Source: an uncultured Acetatifactor sp. (GTDB taxonomy: Bacteria; Bacillota; Clostridia; Lachnospirales; Lachnospiraceae). Taken from it: 58,481 nt of DNA. Positions 1 through 7,585 of the stretch are shown here, one piece after another (position 1 is the first letter of the stretch; each line of letters opens with the position of its first letter). Where the stretch lies: contig CAJTSE010000024.1 in the NCBI GenBank assembly GCA_910578815.1, positions 1 to 58,481 of the forward strand. Reading direction: 5' to 3'. The notes below the pieces were generated by a model. It was not told the DNA's origin and searched no databases. It saw nothing but the letters and a program-made list of their open reading frames with translations. A program made the position numbers and the translations under genes.

Positions 1-92
1 AGCATAGGATACAAAATCCTTGAGGAAAATGTGTCAACTAATCTTGACAAAATCACAACTGGTTTAGCACAAGTAGAAAACCACTGGTTGAT

Positions 93-602
93 GTGTTCCA
101 GCGGACTTCTGATTCTATGAGTGACGATGTTGCCAATCTGTTCAATGACTATAAGCGGGAGCATAGGAAGGCCAGGGATGCAGTCAACCAAAAATATGAC
201 CAACTTATTTCTGAACTGAATGATTCCATATTCAACAAGACTTTTCAGGGCTCGTATAAGGATTACAAGAAACAGTATAATAAGCTGGTGGCTGCAAAAG
301 ATGCTGAACGTGATTATATATCGAGAAATATCATGGGTGGTGGAATCGGAAACCTTCAAGATATTTATGATGCACTTTCAGGCGGTGTTTTCCGGGATAC
401 AGGGAAAGTGATATATGGACATGGATCGTCATATTATCGGTATACGGAAAGCAGGGTCCATGAAACCATTGCTAACTATGCAGCGTTGAGCGTAACAAGA
501 CCTGACCTGATTGATCTGTTGCGTGCTGATAAGCCGGAACTGGTTGCTGAATTGGATGCAACGATTATTGAACTTTTGAAGAAAGTAGGTGGTAAATTAT
601 GA
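93..602 (+). CDS. Phage minor head protein, C-terminal part
   Basis: The ORF starts at a GTG and gives 169 residues. Residues about 105-165 (a GHGSSYY segment followed by ESRVHETIANYAALSV and a PELV-rich end) resemble the C-terminus of the minor head/morphogenesis proteins that follow the portal gene in Firmicute phages. This family match is from memory of the motif, not a search. The N-terminal part is rich in charged helices. Frame 1 is open from base 1 to a stop at 118-120 and joins this frame smoothly if one A is added to the A run at 77-80, so the gene is probably longer and frameshifted, and cut by the window edge. Its stop overlaps the next start (ATGA), and scaffold and capsid genes follow, which fits a head role. 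Confidence 0.55.
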   Translation: MFQRTSDSMSDDVANLFNDYKREHRKARDAVNQKYDQLISELNDSIFNKTFQGSYKDYKKQYNKLVAAKDAERDYISRNIMGGGIGNLQDIYDALSGGVFRDTGKVIYGHGSSYYRYTESRVHETIANYAALSVTRPDLIDLLRADKPELVAELDATIIELLKKVGGKL

Positions 603-874
603 AGCAGGAAGAATTTGTCAAGTCAATGGCAGATAGCTGGGGATTGAGTGAAGGAGAAAAAGAAACAGCAATAAAGAAAGCAATGATTGATGACTTGCTT
701 ATGGAAGTTACATTTCCGCCGTTTGAACAGTTCTTTGATTCGGAAAGTAACCAACTACTTGATGAAAAAATCGGAGTCCTGACTGCATTGAAGGAAGGGA
801 AACAGATTTCCGACATACCGAACTTTTACACTATCTTGGAGTTATACCCCAAGGATGGCACACACTGGGATTGA
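599..874 (+). CDS. Small phage protein of unknown function
   Basis: This is a 91-aa acidic protein that I do not recognise. Its ATG overlaps the stop of the minor head gene by four bases, so the two are probably translationally coupled. The sequence is mostly predicted helix with an FPPFEQFF segment near residue 40 and no membrane segment or metal motif. A terminator-like hairpin begins one base after the stop codon. Position between a minor head gene and the scaffold suggests a head-related or accessory role, which is inference. Confidence 0.6.
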   Translation: MKQEEFVKSMADSWGLSEGEKETAIKKAMIDDLLMEVTFPPFEQFFDSESNQLLDEKIGVLTALKEGKQISDIPNFYTILELYPKDGTHWD

Positions 875-899
875 AAACACCGTCATTTAGGCGGTGTTT
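875..899 (+). terminator. Hairpin after the minor head pair
   Basis: An 8-bp perfect stem (AAACACCG at 875-882 and CGGTGTTT at 892-899) encloses a 9-nt loop just after the 91-aa gene. The U tract is short and lies inside the stem, so it may act as a partial terminator or an mRNA 3' stabiliser. Confidence 0.5.
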
Positions 900-924
900 C
901 TGATTTAGAAAGGGGGAATTTCGT

Positions 925-1317
925 ATGGGAAGGACAGGCGAAACAATAAAAGTCATCCCTGCCGACAACGGTGAGCTGTATATGACATCCGGCGGGCGCA
1001 GGTACTGCATTGCCAGGTTCAGTGGACATGTGGAAATAGAGGAAAAGCAGGCACAGGTTGCAAGGCTGGGAACACTGCAGAAGGGCACAAAAAGAATCTA
1101 TGCTTCTTTTGTTGTCTGTGGGGATATGAATTTTCAGAACGGTTTTGGATTTGATGCCGTAGACAGCGGAAAAGTTTTTGAAGCACAGGCGGTTGTCAGT
1201 AGTGAAAGGCTTATTTTTGCCGGGTTAAGGTTTGAGGATTCCGATCCACTGAAAAATGAACTTGTTTTTGAAATTCCAGATTTGGAGCTGATACAAAAGT
1301 TATTGGTAAATGGATGA
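925..1317 (+). CDS. Conserved small phage protein, unknown function
   Basis: This 130-residue protein has an ATG start preceded by AGAAAGGGGGAA. It looks beta-rich: alternating hydrophobic residues, a GGRRYCIARFSG segment near residue 25, and a C-terminal acidic region. No catalytic or transmembrane motif is visible. It stands alone between two hairpins (875-899 and 1336-1362), so it may be expressed as its own unit within the head operon. Function unknown. Confidence 0.6.
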   Translation: MGRTGETIKVIPADNGELYMTSGGRRYCIARFSGHVEIEEKQAQVARLGTLQKGTKRIYASFVVCGDMNFQNGFGFDAVDSGKVFEAQAVVSSERLIFAGLRFEDSDPLKNELVFEIPDLELIQKLLVNG

Positions 1318-1335
1318 ATAGTCACAGGTTAGCAG

Positions 1336-1362
1336 GAACGCTTGGAAGCAGGCGTTCTTTTT
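1336..1362 (+). terminator. Intrinsic terminator before the scaffold gene
   Basis: A GAACGC/GCGTTC stem (1336-1341 with 1352-1357) and a 10-nt loop are followed directly by a run of T residues (1358-1362). This is the classical Rho-independent form and separates the 130-aa gene from the scaffold-capsid genes. Confidence 0.65.
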
Positions 1363-1461
1363 ATATGCTCTGAGGGGAGGTGATGGCAGATGGCCAGACA
1401 GACTTAGAGACCGCCTGATTGTAGGCAAAGTAGTAAAAATAAACGAAAGGATGATGCAAAG

Positions 1462-2052
1462 ATGAAAAAAGAGGAATTTATTGCGCTTGGGATCAGCGAG
1501 GATCTGGCGTCTAAAGCGGAAACGGCTTCCCTGAAGGAGCTGGGAGGGTATGTGGAGAAATCAAAGTATGATGAAGCGGTCGAAGAAAACAAGACGCTGA
1601 AAACGTCGGTTTCTGACCGTGACAAGCAGCTTGAAACCCTGAAAGCTTCTGCCGGCGATAATGAGGAACTGAAAAAGCAGATCGAAACCATGAAGCAGCA
1701 GAATGCAGATCAGGAAAAGGCGCACAAGGAAGAGCTGGCTCAGCTTCGTCTTGATAATGCTATGGATGCGGCTTTGATTGCTGCCGGGGCAAAAAACAAC
1801 AGGGCAGTGAAAGCTCTGCTTGACGTTTCAAAGGTGAAGTTGGGGGAAGATGGTAAACTGACCGGATGGGACGATCAGATCAAGGCAATTCAGAAATCGG
1901 ATGCTTATCTGTTCAATGCAAAGCAGCAGAATACTTTCCGAGGCTTTCAGCCGGGAGCATCCGGTGACAATAAGCCGGGGGAAAATGTTGATATGTCAAA
2001 AATGAGCTACGAGGAATTAACGGCATATATCGAGAACAACCCGGACGCATAA
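1462..2052 (+). CDS. Phage scaffolding protein (GP20-like)
   Basis: A 196-aa acidic, strongly coiled-coil protein. Residues about 30-110 are Glu/Lys/Gln-rich heptads, followed by a DNAMDAALIAAGAKNNRAVKALLD segment typical of the phage minor structural GP20/scaffold family. Such proteins fill the procapsid interior, guide assembly of the capsid shell and leave before DNA entry. The start is an ATG after GAAAGGATGATGCAAAG. It lies immediately upstream of the major capsid gene, the usual order for scaffold and capsid. Confidence 0.85.
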   Translation: MKKEEFIALGISEDLASKAETASLKELGGYVEKSKYDEAVEENKTLKTSVSDRDKQLETLKASAGDNEELKKQIETMKQQNADQEKAHKEELAQLRLDNAMDAALIAAGAKNNRAVKALLDVSKVKLGEDGKLTGWDDQIKAIQKSDAYLFNAKQQNTFRGFQPGASGDNKPGENVDMSKMSYEELTAYIENNPDA

Positions 2053-2080
2053 AATATTTATTAAAGAAAGGATGATAAAA

Positions 2081-3190
2081 ATGGCAAAATTTAATGCAAA
2101 GAGTTTTAACGAAAAAGCATTTGGAAAGTATATGTCTGCTATTCCTAATGTGAAGATGAACAAGCTGAGAGAATCACGGGCGATTGTCTCTGATCAGCGG
2201 TTAAGGGAAACCTTCGTCACCAGTTCGCAGACCGGGACGGTATATGCTATTCTCCCGTTCTTCGGATTGATTGGCGGGGATGCGCAGAACTATGACGGAG
2301 AAACGAACTTGACTGCCGAAAATACGGATACCTTTGAGCAGGGTGTTTTTGTATACGGGCGCATGAAAGGATGGGTAGAAGCAGATTTCTCCTATGACGT
2401 AACAGGCGGCGTTGATTTCATGGCAAATGTAAGGAATCAGATTAATCGTTATTGGAATGAGGTGGATCAGGGCGTTCTGCTGGCCATCATGGAAGGTATT
2501 TTCTCCATGTCCACAACCGGGAAGGGGAAAGACGCGATCAAGGCAGCAAACGCTGAGTTTATTGACAAGCATACATATGATATTTCCGAGATGGCGACGA
2601 AAGAAGACCAGTGCGTGGGTGCAACTTCTTTAAATGTGGCCATTCAGAAAGCCTGTGGTGATAATAAACAGAAGTTCAGCCTTGTGATCTGCCATTCCAC
2701 CGTTGCAACGAATCTCGAAAATCTGAAACTTCTGGCATACCTGAAATATACGGATGCAGATGGAATTGAGCGTGACCTTGAGATGGGGACATGGAACGGG
2801 CGGCTGGTTATTGTCGATGATTCCATGCCGGTTGAAGTTATCCCTGCAGTTCCGGCTTCCGAAGGGGTTCAGGCGCAGGATTCTTATACAAAGTACACTA
2901 CCTATATTCTGGGTGAAGGTGCCATCGGTTTTGAGCCTGTGGGCGCGAAGGTGCCTTACGAGATGGTGCGCGATGCAAAGACAAGGGGTGGAGAAGATAC
3001 CCTTATTTCCCGGAAGCGCAATGCCGTGAGTGTTGCCGGCATTTCCTATCTGAAAGTGTCGCAGAAGACCAATAGCCCCACAGATGCTGAACTGAAAATT
3101 GGAGATAACTGGGAGCTGGTAAACAATGGCGACGGCAAAGTAATCAGTCACAAGGCAATTCCTATTGCCAGGATTATTTCAAGGGGTTGA
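2081..3190 (+). CDS. Major capsid protein
   Basis: The ATG at 2081 is preferred over the in-frame ATG at 2072 because AAAGG (2067-2071) leaves a normal 9-nt spacer to it and none to the other. This gives 369 residues. Length, position directly after the scaffold and the abundance of beta-prone segments fit an HK97-fold shell protein. An internal region reads like the capsid E-loop/P-domain of Lachnospiraceae phage coat proteins (NYDGETNLTAENTDTFEQ near residue 65). It would form the icosahedral head. Family assignment rests on gene order and resemblance, not on a search. Confidence 0.8.
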   Translation: MAKFNAKSFNEKAFGKYMSAIPNVKMNKLRESRAIVSDQRLRETFVTSSQTGTVYAILPFFGLIGGDAQNYDGETNLTAENTDTFEQGVFVYGRMKGWVEADFSYDVTGGVDFMANVRNQINRYWNEVDQGVLLAIMEGIFSMSTTGKGKDAIKAANAEFIDKHTYDISEMATKEDQCVGATSLNVAIQKACGDNKQKFSLVICHSTVATNLENLKLLAYLKYTDADGIERDLEMGTWNGRLVIVDDSMPVEVIPAVPASEGVQAQDSYTKYTTYILGEGAIGFEPVGAKVPYEMVRDAKTRGGEDTLISRKRNAVSVAGISYLKVSQKTNSPTDAELKIGDNWELVNNGDGKVISHKAIPIARIISRG

Positions 3191-3211
3191 TTTTTGATGG
3201 AAGGTGCAGCT

Positions 3212-3607
3212 ATGTATAATATTGACACGGTGAAGGAAAGATTGAAATCTTTCGGCTATGAAGTCAAGGCAGATGATGAATTTGCCTTGACTTTTTCAAT
3301 GCAAAAGGTGTGCAGTACAATCAGAAATGAGATCAACTGTCGGGAGATACCGGAAGCACTGGATCATATTGCGGTGGATATGGTAGTCGGAGAGTTTCTT
3401 CTTTCCAAAAAAGCCTTTGCTCCCCAGGACCTTAACGGCATCGACCTGGATTATGCGGTAAAGCAGATCAAGACAGGGGACACCAGCACGGTATTTGCAA
3501 CTGGAGAAGGATGCCGGACGCCGGAGCAAAGGCTGGATTCGTTCATTACATACCTGCTGACATACGGAAAATCAGAATTTGATTCGTGTAGGAGGATTCG
3601 ATGGTGA
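3212..3607 (+). CDS. Head-tail connector protein
   Basis: The start at ATG 3212 follows GGAAGGTG with a good spacer; the upstream in-frame ATG at 3197 lacks a ribosome site. The 131-residue helical protein has a pattern typical of gp6-like connectors (KERLKSFGYEV at the start, an IRNEINCREIPEAL segment near residue 35, a DTSTVFATG segment near residue 95). These proteins form a ring under the portal. It sits just after the capsid gene, as XkdG is followed by XkdH-type genes in PBSX. Confidence 0.65.
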   Translation: MYNIDTVKERLKSFGYEVKADDEFALTFSMQKVCSTIRNEINCREIPEALDHIAVDMVVGEFLLSKKAFAPQDLNGIDLDYAVKQIKTGDTSTVFATGEGCRTPEQRLDSFITYLLTYGKSEFDSCRRIRW

Positions 3608-3984
3608 GTGCTTATCAGGCAGCGCAGGCGGCTGCAAGAAAGGCTATTGAGGAAGCTTATTCCGGCATGGCGACAGTGACGGAGAGAAAGAAGATACGGG
3701 ATGAAAGAACGAAGATAACAAAGGAAGTACCGGTAATTGTGCTGGAAGATCAGCCCTGCAAACTGTCGTATGAAACACTGCAGGCGGCATCCGATTCGGG
3801 TCTTGTCTCAGCCGTTACACAGGTAACCAAGCTGTTCATTTCGCCGGACGTGTCGATCAGGGAAGGCTCAAAGATAACAGTTGTACAAAATGGTGTTACT
3901 GATGACTATGCTTTCAGCGGTATTCCGGCAGTATTTCCAACGCATCAGGAAATTGTCCTGAAACCCTTTGAAAGGTGGGCTTAA
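3601..3984 (+). CDS. Head closure / stopper protein (XkdH-like)
   Basis: 127 residues, ATG start with AGGAGG five bases upstream, overlapping the connector gene by seven bases. A short helical N-terminus is followed by a small beta-barrel-like half, ending PTHQEIVLKPFERWA, as in head-closure proteins that plug the connector. Assignment is from position (third gene after the capsid) and fold-like appearance; PBSX xkdH holds the same place. Confidence 0.6.
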   Translation: MVSAYQAAQAAARKAIEEAYSGMATVTERKKIRDERTKITKEVPVIVLEDQPCKLSYETLQAASDSGLVSAVTQVTKLFISPDVSIREGSKITVVQNGVTDDYAFSGIPAVFPTHQEIVLKPFERWA

Positions 3985-3985
3985 T

Positions 3986-4459
3986 ATGGGAAGAATGGGG
4001 AACTTTAAGTGCAGTGGCCTGGAAGAACTCCGCAGAGAGCTGGAAAAACTGCAAAAAACGAATGATGAATTTGTACAATCCTGTGCGAGGGAGCTTGCCG
4101 GCCGCCTGTTGCGCATGGTGGTAAAGCGGACTCCTGTGGGGGATTATTCTGGAAATCCATACATCTGTGCATCAGGGGCACAACATGGAGGGCATAAGGC
4201 AGTAGGGAAAAAAGGCGGTACACTTCGTAGAGGTTGGACAATCGGAGAAATCAGGAAAGAAGGAAGCGTCTATAAAATTGACATTATTAACCCAGTGGAA
4301 TATGCACCTTATGTAGAGCATGGACATCGGACAGCCGATCACAAGGGATGGGTCCAGGGGCACTTTATGTTGACGATTTCCGAGCAGGAGCTTAAAAAGA
4401 TTACCCCCAAGATCCTTGAAAACAAGATCAAGAAACATTTGGAAGGATTCCTGAAATGA
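3986..4459 (+). CDS. HK97 gp10-like head-tail joining protein (XkdI-like)
   Basis: The ATG at 3986 follows AAAGGTGGGC; the upstream in-frame TTG at 3968 has no ribosome site. The 157-aa product opens with a helix rich in ELRRELEKL and has the gp10-family core: KRTPVGDYSG near residue 45, GGTLRRGW near residue 75, then NPVEYAPYVEHGHR near residue 105. These proteins join head and tail. The stop overlaps the start of the next gene (ATGA). Confidence 0.75.
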   Translation: MGRMGNFKCSGLEELRRELEKLQKTNDEFVQSCARELAGRLLRMVVKRTPVGDYSGNPYICASGAQHGGHKAVGKKGGTLRRGWTIGEIRKEGSVYKIDIINPVEYAPYVEHGHRTADHKGWVQGHFMLTISEQELKKITPKILENKIKKHLEGFLK

Positions 4460-4890
4460 CAAACCTCATAATTGATGCGATCAGTATTGCTTTGAACAGT
4501 GAATTTGGAGACGATTACGAGATTCATACGGAAGAAATAAGGCAGGGCTTGAAAGAGCCTTGTTTTTTGGTTATCTGTCTGAATTCAACTAATAAGCTGT
4601 TCCGAGGGAAGCGTTATTTCCGCACTAACCAGTTTTGCATCCATTTTTTACCGGAAGCAGATGAAGCGATGCGGAAGTGTCACAACACAGCCGAACGGAT
4701 GCGGCGGTGTCTGGAGCATATCACAATAGAAGGCGAAGGCCTGCCGATCAGGGGCACTGGAATGCAGCATGAAGTGATTGACGGCGTTTTGTATTTTTAC
4801 CTAAATTATGATTTTTTTGTAAGCAATGCGGTAAAACCGCAGGAGGCTATGGAAGGAATGACGGAAAACACGTGCTTAGGAGGTGATTGA
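4456..4890 (+). CDS. Phage tail terminator-like protein (XkdJ position)
   Basis: A 144-residue protein coupled by a four-base overlap to the gp10-like gene. It has an alternating beta/alpha layout, an EIRQGLKEPCFLV segment near residue 30 and an aromatic-rich YFYLNYDFFVS strand near residue 113. Both resemble tail terminator proteins that cap the tail tube in contractile-tail prophages of Firmicutes. Position just ahead of the sheath gene supports this. Assignment is tentative. Confidence 0.6.
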   Translation: MTNLIIDAISIALNSEFGDDYEIHTEEIRQGLKEPCFLVICLNSTNKLFRGKRYFRTNQFCIHFLPEADEAMRKCHNTAERMRRCLEHITIEGEGLPIRGTGMQHEVIDGVLYFYLNYDFFVSNAVKPQEAMEGMTENTCLGGD

Positions 4891-4891
4891 G

Positions 4892-5095
4892 TTGGCGGCA
4901 GATAAAAAGAAAGAGTCCGGGGCAGAAAAAGTGAATCGTGCAGAAATGCTGTTCAGCAAAGAGCAAATTGCTGCTTCGGAAAAGTATTTCGGACAAAGGG
5001 ATCTGGTGGAGGCCATTCTTGACAGCAGGAAAAAGTACACCTTGGAAACAGTTGACAATTTGATTGAGAGATACAGGAAAGGACAGGTGAAATAA
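4892..5095 (+). CDS. Small phage protein before the sheath gene
   Basis: TTG at 4892 is the likely start because AGGAGGTG (4879-4886) is well spaced from it; the in-frame GTG at 4883 lies inside that site. The 67-aa product is Lys/Glu-rich, soluble and helical, ending LIERYRKGQVK. Similar short genes often precede the sheath gene in PBSX-like clusters. Their function is not known to me. Confidence 0.6.
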   Translation: MAADKKKESGAEKVNRAEMLFSKEQIAASEKYFGQRDLVEAILDSRKKYTLETVDNLIERYRKGQVK

Positions 5096-5096
5096 A

Positions 5097-6407
5097 ATGG
5101 CTTTGGGTGGAGGCAGTTTTACCAAACAAAATAAGGAATTACCCGGTGCATACATTAATTTTGTATCTGCGGCATCGGCATCGGCAGCTCTATCTGACAG
5201 GGGCATTGCAACTATGCCCCTTGAACTGGACTGGGGCGTTGAAGGAAAAGTTTTTGAAGTAACCAACGAAGACTTTCGCAGGAACAGCATGAAAATTTTT
5301 GGTTATGCTGCGGATGATTCCAAGTTGAAAGGCCTTAGCGATTTGTTCCTGGGGGCCAGAACATTATATGCTTATCGCCTGAATGGAGGCGGTGAAAAGG
5401 CAAAAAATGATTTCGCAACAGCTTTATACAGCGGTACACGGGGAAATGATCTGAAAATTGTCATTCAGACAAATGCGGACAACACAGCTAAATTTGATGT
5501 TATCACCTATCTTGATGCGGTCCGGGTAGATTTACAGGTCGTGTCAAAGGCTGCGGAGCTTGTTGCAAATGATTATGTAGCATTTCAGCCGGGCGCGGAA
5601 CTTACCGTTACTGCAGCGGCACCTTTGACAGGCGGCACCAGCGGAACGGTTGACGGTACTGCACATCAGGCATATTTGAGTAGGGTTGAATCTTATACCT
5701 ATAACACGATGGGCGTTGCTGTGACAGACGAAGTCACAAAGAAGATGTATGTTGCTTTCAATAAGAGGCTTCGCGATGAAATGGGTGTAAAGTTTCAGCT
5801 TGTACTGTATCGGGCGGATGCGCCGGATTACATGGGAATTATCAGTGTAAAAAATAAGGTTACTGGCGGGGGATCCAGCGAAGCGGATCTTGTGTATTGG
5901 GTGACGGGCATGGAATGTGGTTGTGCGGTCAACAAGTCCTGCCAGAACAAAAAATATGACGGCTCATATACGGTTGATACAGATTTCACACAGAATGAGC
6001 TTCGGCAGGCTGTCAAGTCCGGGGAACTTGTGCTGCATCGCGTCAATGCGGATATTCGTGTGTTAGAGGATATTAATACCATGGTTACGGTAACGGATTC
6101 ACAGGGGGAGATTTTCAAGGATAATCAGACCATTCGCGTCATTGACCAGATCGGGAATGATACTGCCGTCCTGTTTGCAACAAAGTACCTGGGAGCCGTT
6201 CCGAACGATGCGGCTGGAAGGGTATCTCTCTGGTCCGATATTGTGGCACATCATCGGGAAATGGAAAGGATCCGGGCGATTGAAAATTTTTCAGACAGCG
6301 ACGTTGTGGTGGAGCCGGGAAACTCCAAGAATTCTGTGGTAGTTACCGATCTCGTCACGATAGTCAATTCGATGAGCAAGTTATACATGACTTGCACGAT
6401 ACAATAA
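5097..6407 (+). CDS. Contractile tail sheath protein (XkdK-like)
   Basis: 436 residues. The N-terminus, with its GGGSFTKQNKELPGAYINF stretch, is the hallmark of the Firmicute XkdK sheath family, and RVIDQIGNDTA near residue 350 belongs to the conserved C-terminal sheath domain. The sheath surrounds the tail tube and contracts to drive it through the host envelope, so this was a myophage-type tail. It is followed at once by the tube gene. Confidence 0.9.
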   Translation: MALGGGSFTKQNKELPGAYINFVSAASASAALSDRGIATMPLELDWGVEGKVFEVTNEDFRRNSMKIFGYAADDSKLKGLSDLFLGARTLYAYRLNGGGEKAKNDFATALYSGTRGNDLKIVIQTNADNTAKFDVITYLDAVRVDLQVVSKAAELVANDYVAFQPGAELTVTAAAPLTGGTSGTVDGTAHQAYLSRVESYTYNTMGVAVTDEVTKKMYVAFNKRLRDEMGVKFQLVLYRADAPDYMGIISVKNKVTGGGSSEADLVYWVTGMECGCAVNKSCQNKKYDGSYTVDTDFTQNELRQAVKSGELVLHRVNADIRVLEDINTMVTVTDSQGEIFKDNQTIRVIDQIGNDTAVLFATKYLGAVPNDAAGRVSLWSDIVAHHREMERIRAIENFSDSDVVVEPGNSKNSVVVTDLVTIVNSMSKLYMTCTIQ

Positions 6408-6424
6408 GGAAGGAGTGAAGAGGA

Positions 6425-6907
6425 ATGAGTCAGAATGTGATTATGGATGCGAAGGATGCCGTATATGGCAGCCTTGCAGAGTGTTTCATTACGATCGGAA
6501 ACAGACGCTATAATTTTATGAGCCTGACAGATTTTGAAAGTAAGTGGGAGGTCAATATCAAGGAAGTACCGATTCTGGGAAAGGTCGGGATGGGGCATAA
6601 GGCCGCAGGTGGAAAAGGCACATGGAGCGGCACGGCACATTATAATCAGTCTGTCTTCCGGGATATGGCAAACCAGTATCAAAAAACAGGAGAGATGCCT
6701 TATTTTGAAATCCAGGTGAGTAATGAGGACCCAAGCAGCGCTGCCGGCAGGCAGACTATTGTACACAGAGGCTGTTTGTGCGATAAGTTCACGCTCGCGA
6801 AGTTCCAGGCCGGTGAGGACCTTTTGGATGAGGAATTGTCCGGAACTTTTGACAGCTGGGACATGCCGGAGAAGTTTAAGGAAATGGATGGATTTGCCGC
6901 AAACTAA
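6425..6907 (+). CDS. Tail tube protein (XkdM-like)
   Basis: A 160-aa protein beginning MSQNVIMDAKDAVYGSLAEC, with a central KVGMGHKAAGGKGTWSGTAHYN segment split by glycine turns, as in XkdM-type tube proteins. The predicted two-sheet beta barrel would stack as hexamers inside the sheath. An AAGGAGTGAAGAGG ribosome site precedes the ATG. Sheath-tube-chaperone order is as in PBSX. Confidence 0.88.
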   Translation: MSQNVIMDAKDAVYGSLAECFITIGNRRYNFMSLTDFESKWEVNIKEVPILGKVGMGHKAAGGKGTWSGTAHYNQSVFRDMANQYQKTGEMPYFEIQVSNEDPSSAAGRQTIVHRGCLCDKFTLAKFQAGEDLLDEELSGTFDSWDMPEKFKEMDGFAAN

Positions 6908-6948
6908 ATACCAGCATACAACAAACATTCGAAAGGGGATAAATAAAA

Positions 6949-7380
6949 ATGTCAAAATTCAGTCGATTTATGAAGGAAAACAAAGTAGCAAAGCTTAACG
7001 AGAAATATGCGGCTACAGTTTCTCTGCTGGACGAAAACGGCGAGCCGCTTCAGTGGGAGTTTCGGAAAATTACTTCCAAGGAAAACGAAGATTTGCGTGA
7101 TTCCTGTACCATTGATGTTCAGGTTAAAGGGAAACCGAATCTTTACACGCCGAAGGTAAAAACTTCGGAGTATGTGGCGAAATTGATCGCTAAGTCCACA
7201 GTATACCCTGACCTGTATGATAAGGAACTGCAGGACTCCTATGGGGCATTGACGCCGGAAGAACTCTTATATGCAATGGTGGATGACGCCGGAGAATATC
7301 AGGCGCTGGCTAACTGGATACAGAAGTTCCAGGGATTTACCAAGATTTTAAATGATAAGGTGGAAGATGCAAAAAACTAA
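6949..7380 (+). CDS. Tail assembly chaperone, zero-frame product (XkdN-like)
   Basis: The zero-frame product is 143 residues, starts at an ATG after GAAAGGGGATAAATAAAA, and contains a KITSKENEDLRDSC region typical of XkdN-like proteins. It lies between tube and tape measure, where tail chaperones of the lambda G/GT type are found; they coat the tape measure protein while the tube polymerises around it. Its last sense codons overlap a slippery heptamer (7371-7377), so a fraction of ribosomes should make a 206-aa extended form. Confidence 0.85.
   Translation: MSKFSRFMKENKVAKLNEKYAATVSLLDENGEPLQWEFRKITSKENEDLRDSCTIDVQVKGKPNLYTPKVKTSEYVAKLIAKSTVYPDLYDKELQDSYGALTPEELLYAMVDDAGEYQALANWIQKFQGFTKILNDKVEDAKN
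7371..7377 (+). promoter_or_regulatory. Programmed -1 frameshift site (A AAA AAC)
   Basis: The zero frame reads gcA AAA AAC taa, the canonical X XXY YYZ heptamer, three bases before the zero-frame stop. After a -1 slip the reading frame continues as LIDGGDAEANFAYYALL and stays open to 7568. Both the heptamer and the overlapping downstream frame are seen directly in the sequence. Confidence 0.88.
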
Positions 7381-7568
7381 TTGACGGAGGGGATGCCGAA
7401 GCAAACTTTGCTTATTATGCCCTCCTAAAACTGCATATTTTACCTTCAGTGTTCCTGGAAATGGATGAGCAGGAAAAAGCTTTTGTCATTGCCGCAATTA
7501 AGAAAAAGATAGAGAGCGATGAAAAGGAAGAGAAAAAGATAAAAAGCAAGGCAAGGAAAAAGCATTGA
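7377..7568 (+). CDS. Tail chaperone frameshift extension (T-like domain)
   Basis: This frame has no convincing start of its own. It is read after the -1 slip and adds 63 residues: a hydrophobic helix (FAYYALLKLHILPSVF), then EQEKAFVIAAIKKKIE and a Lys/Glu-rich tail. The pattern matches the T domain of G-T fusion chaperones, which contacts the tape measure protein. Its stop overlaps a possible TTG start of the tape measure gene (7565). The 206-aa fusion is inferred from the heptamer and gene position. Confidence 0.82.
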   Translation, partial: LIDGGDAEANFAYYALLKLHILPSVFLEMDEQEKAFVIAAIKKKIESDEKEEKKIKSKARKKH

Positions 7569-7585
7569 GAAAGAAGGTGGTTGGA

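Noticed and set aside
1373..1415. Strong ribosome site (GAGGGGAGGTG) followed by very short frames
   Set aside because: The frames opened by nearby ATGs end after a few to eleven codons and no conserved peptide is recognisable; at most a vestige before the scaffold gene.
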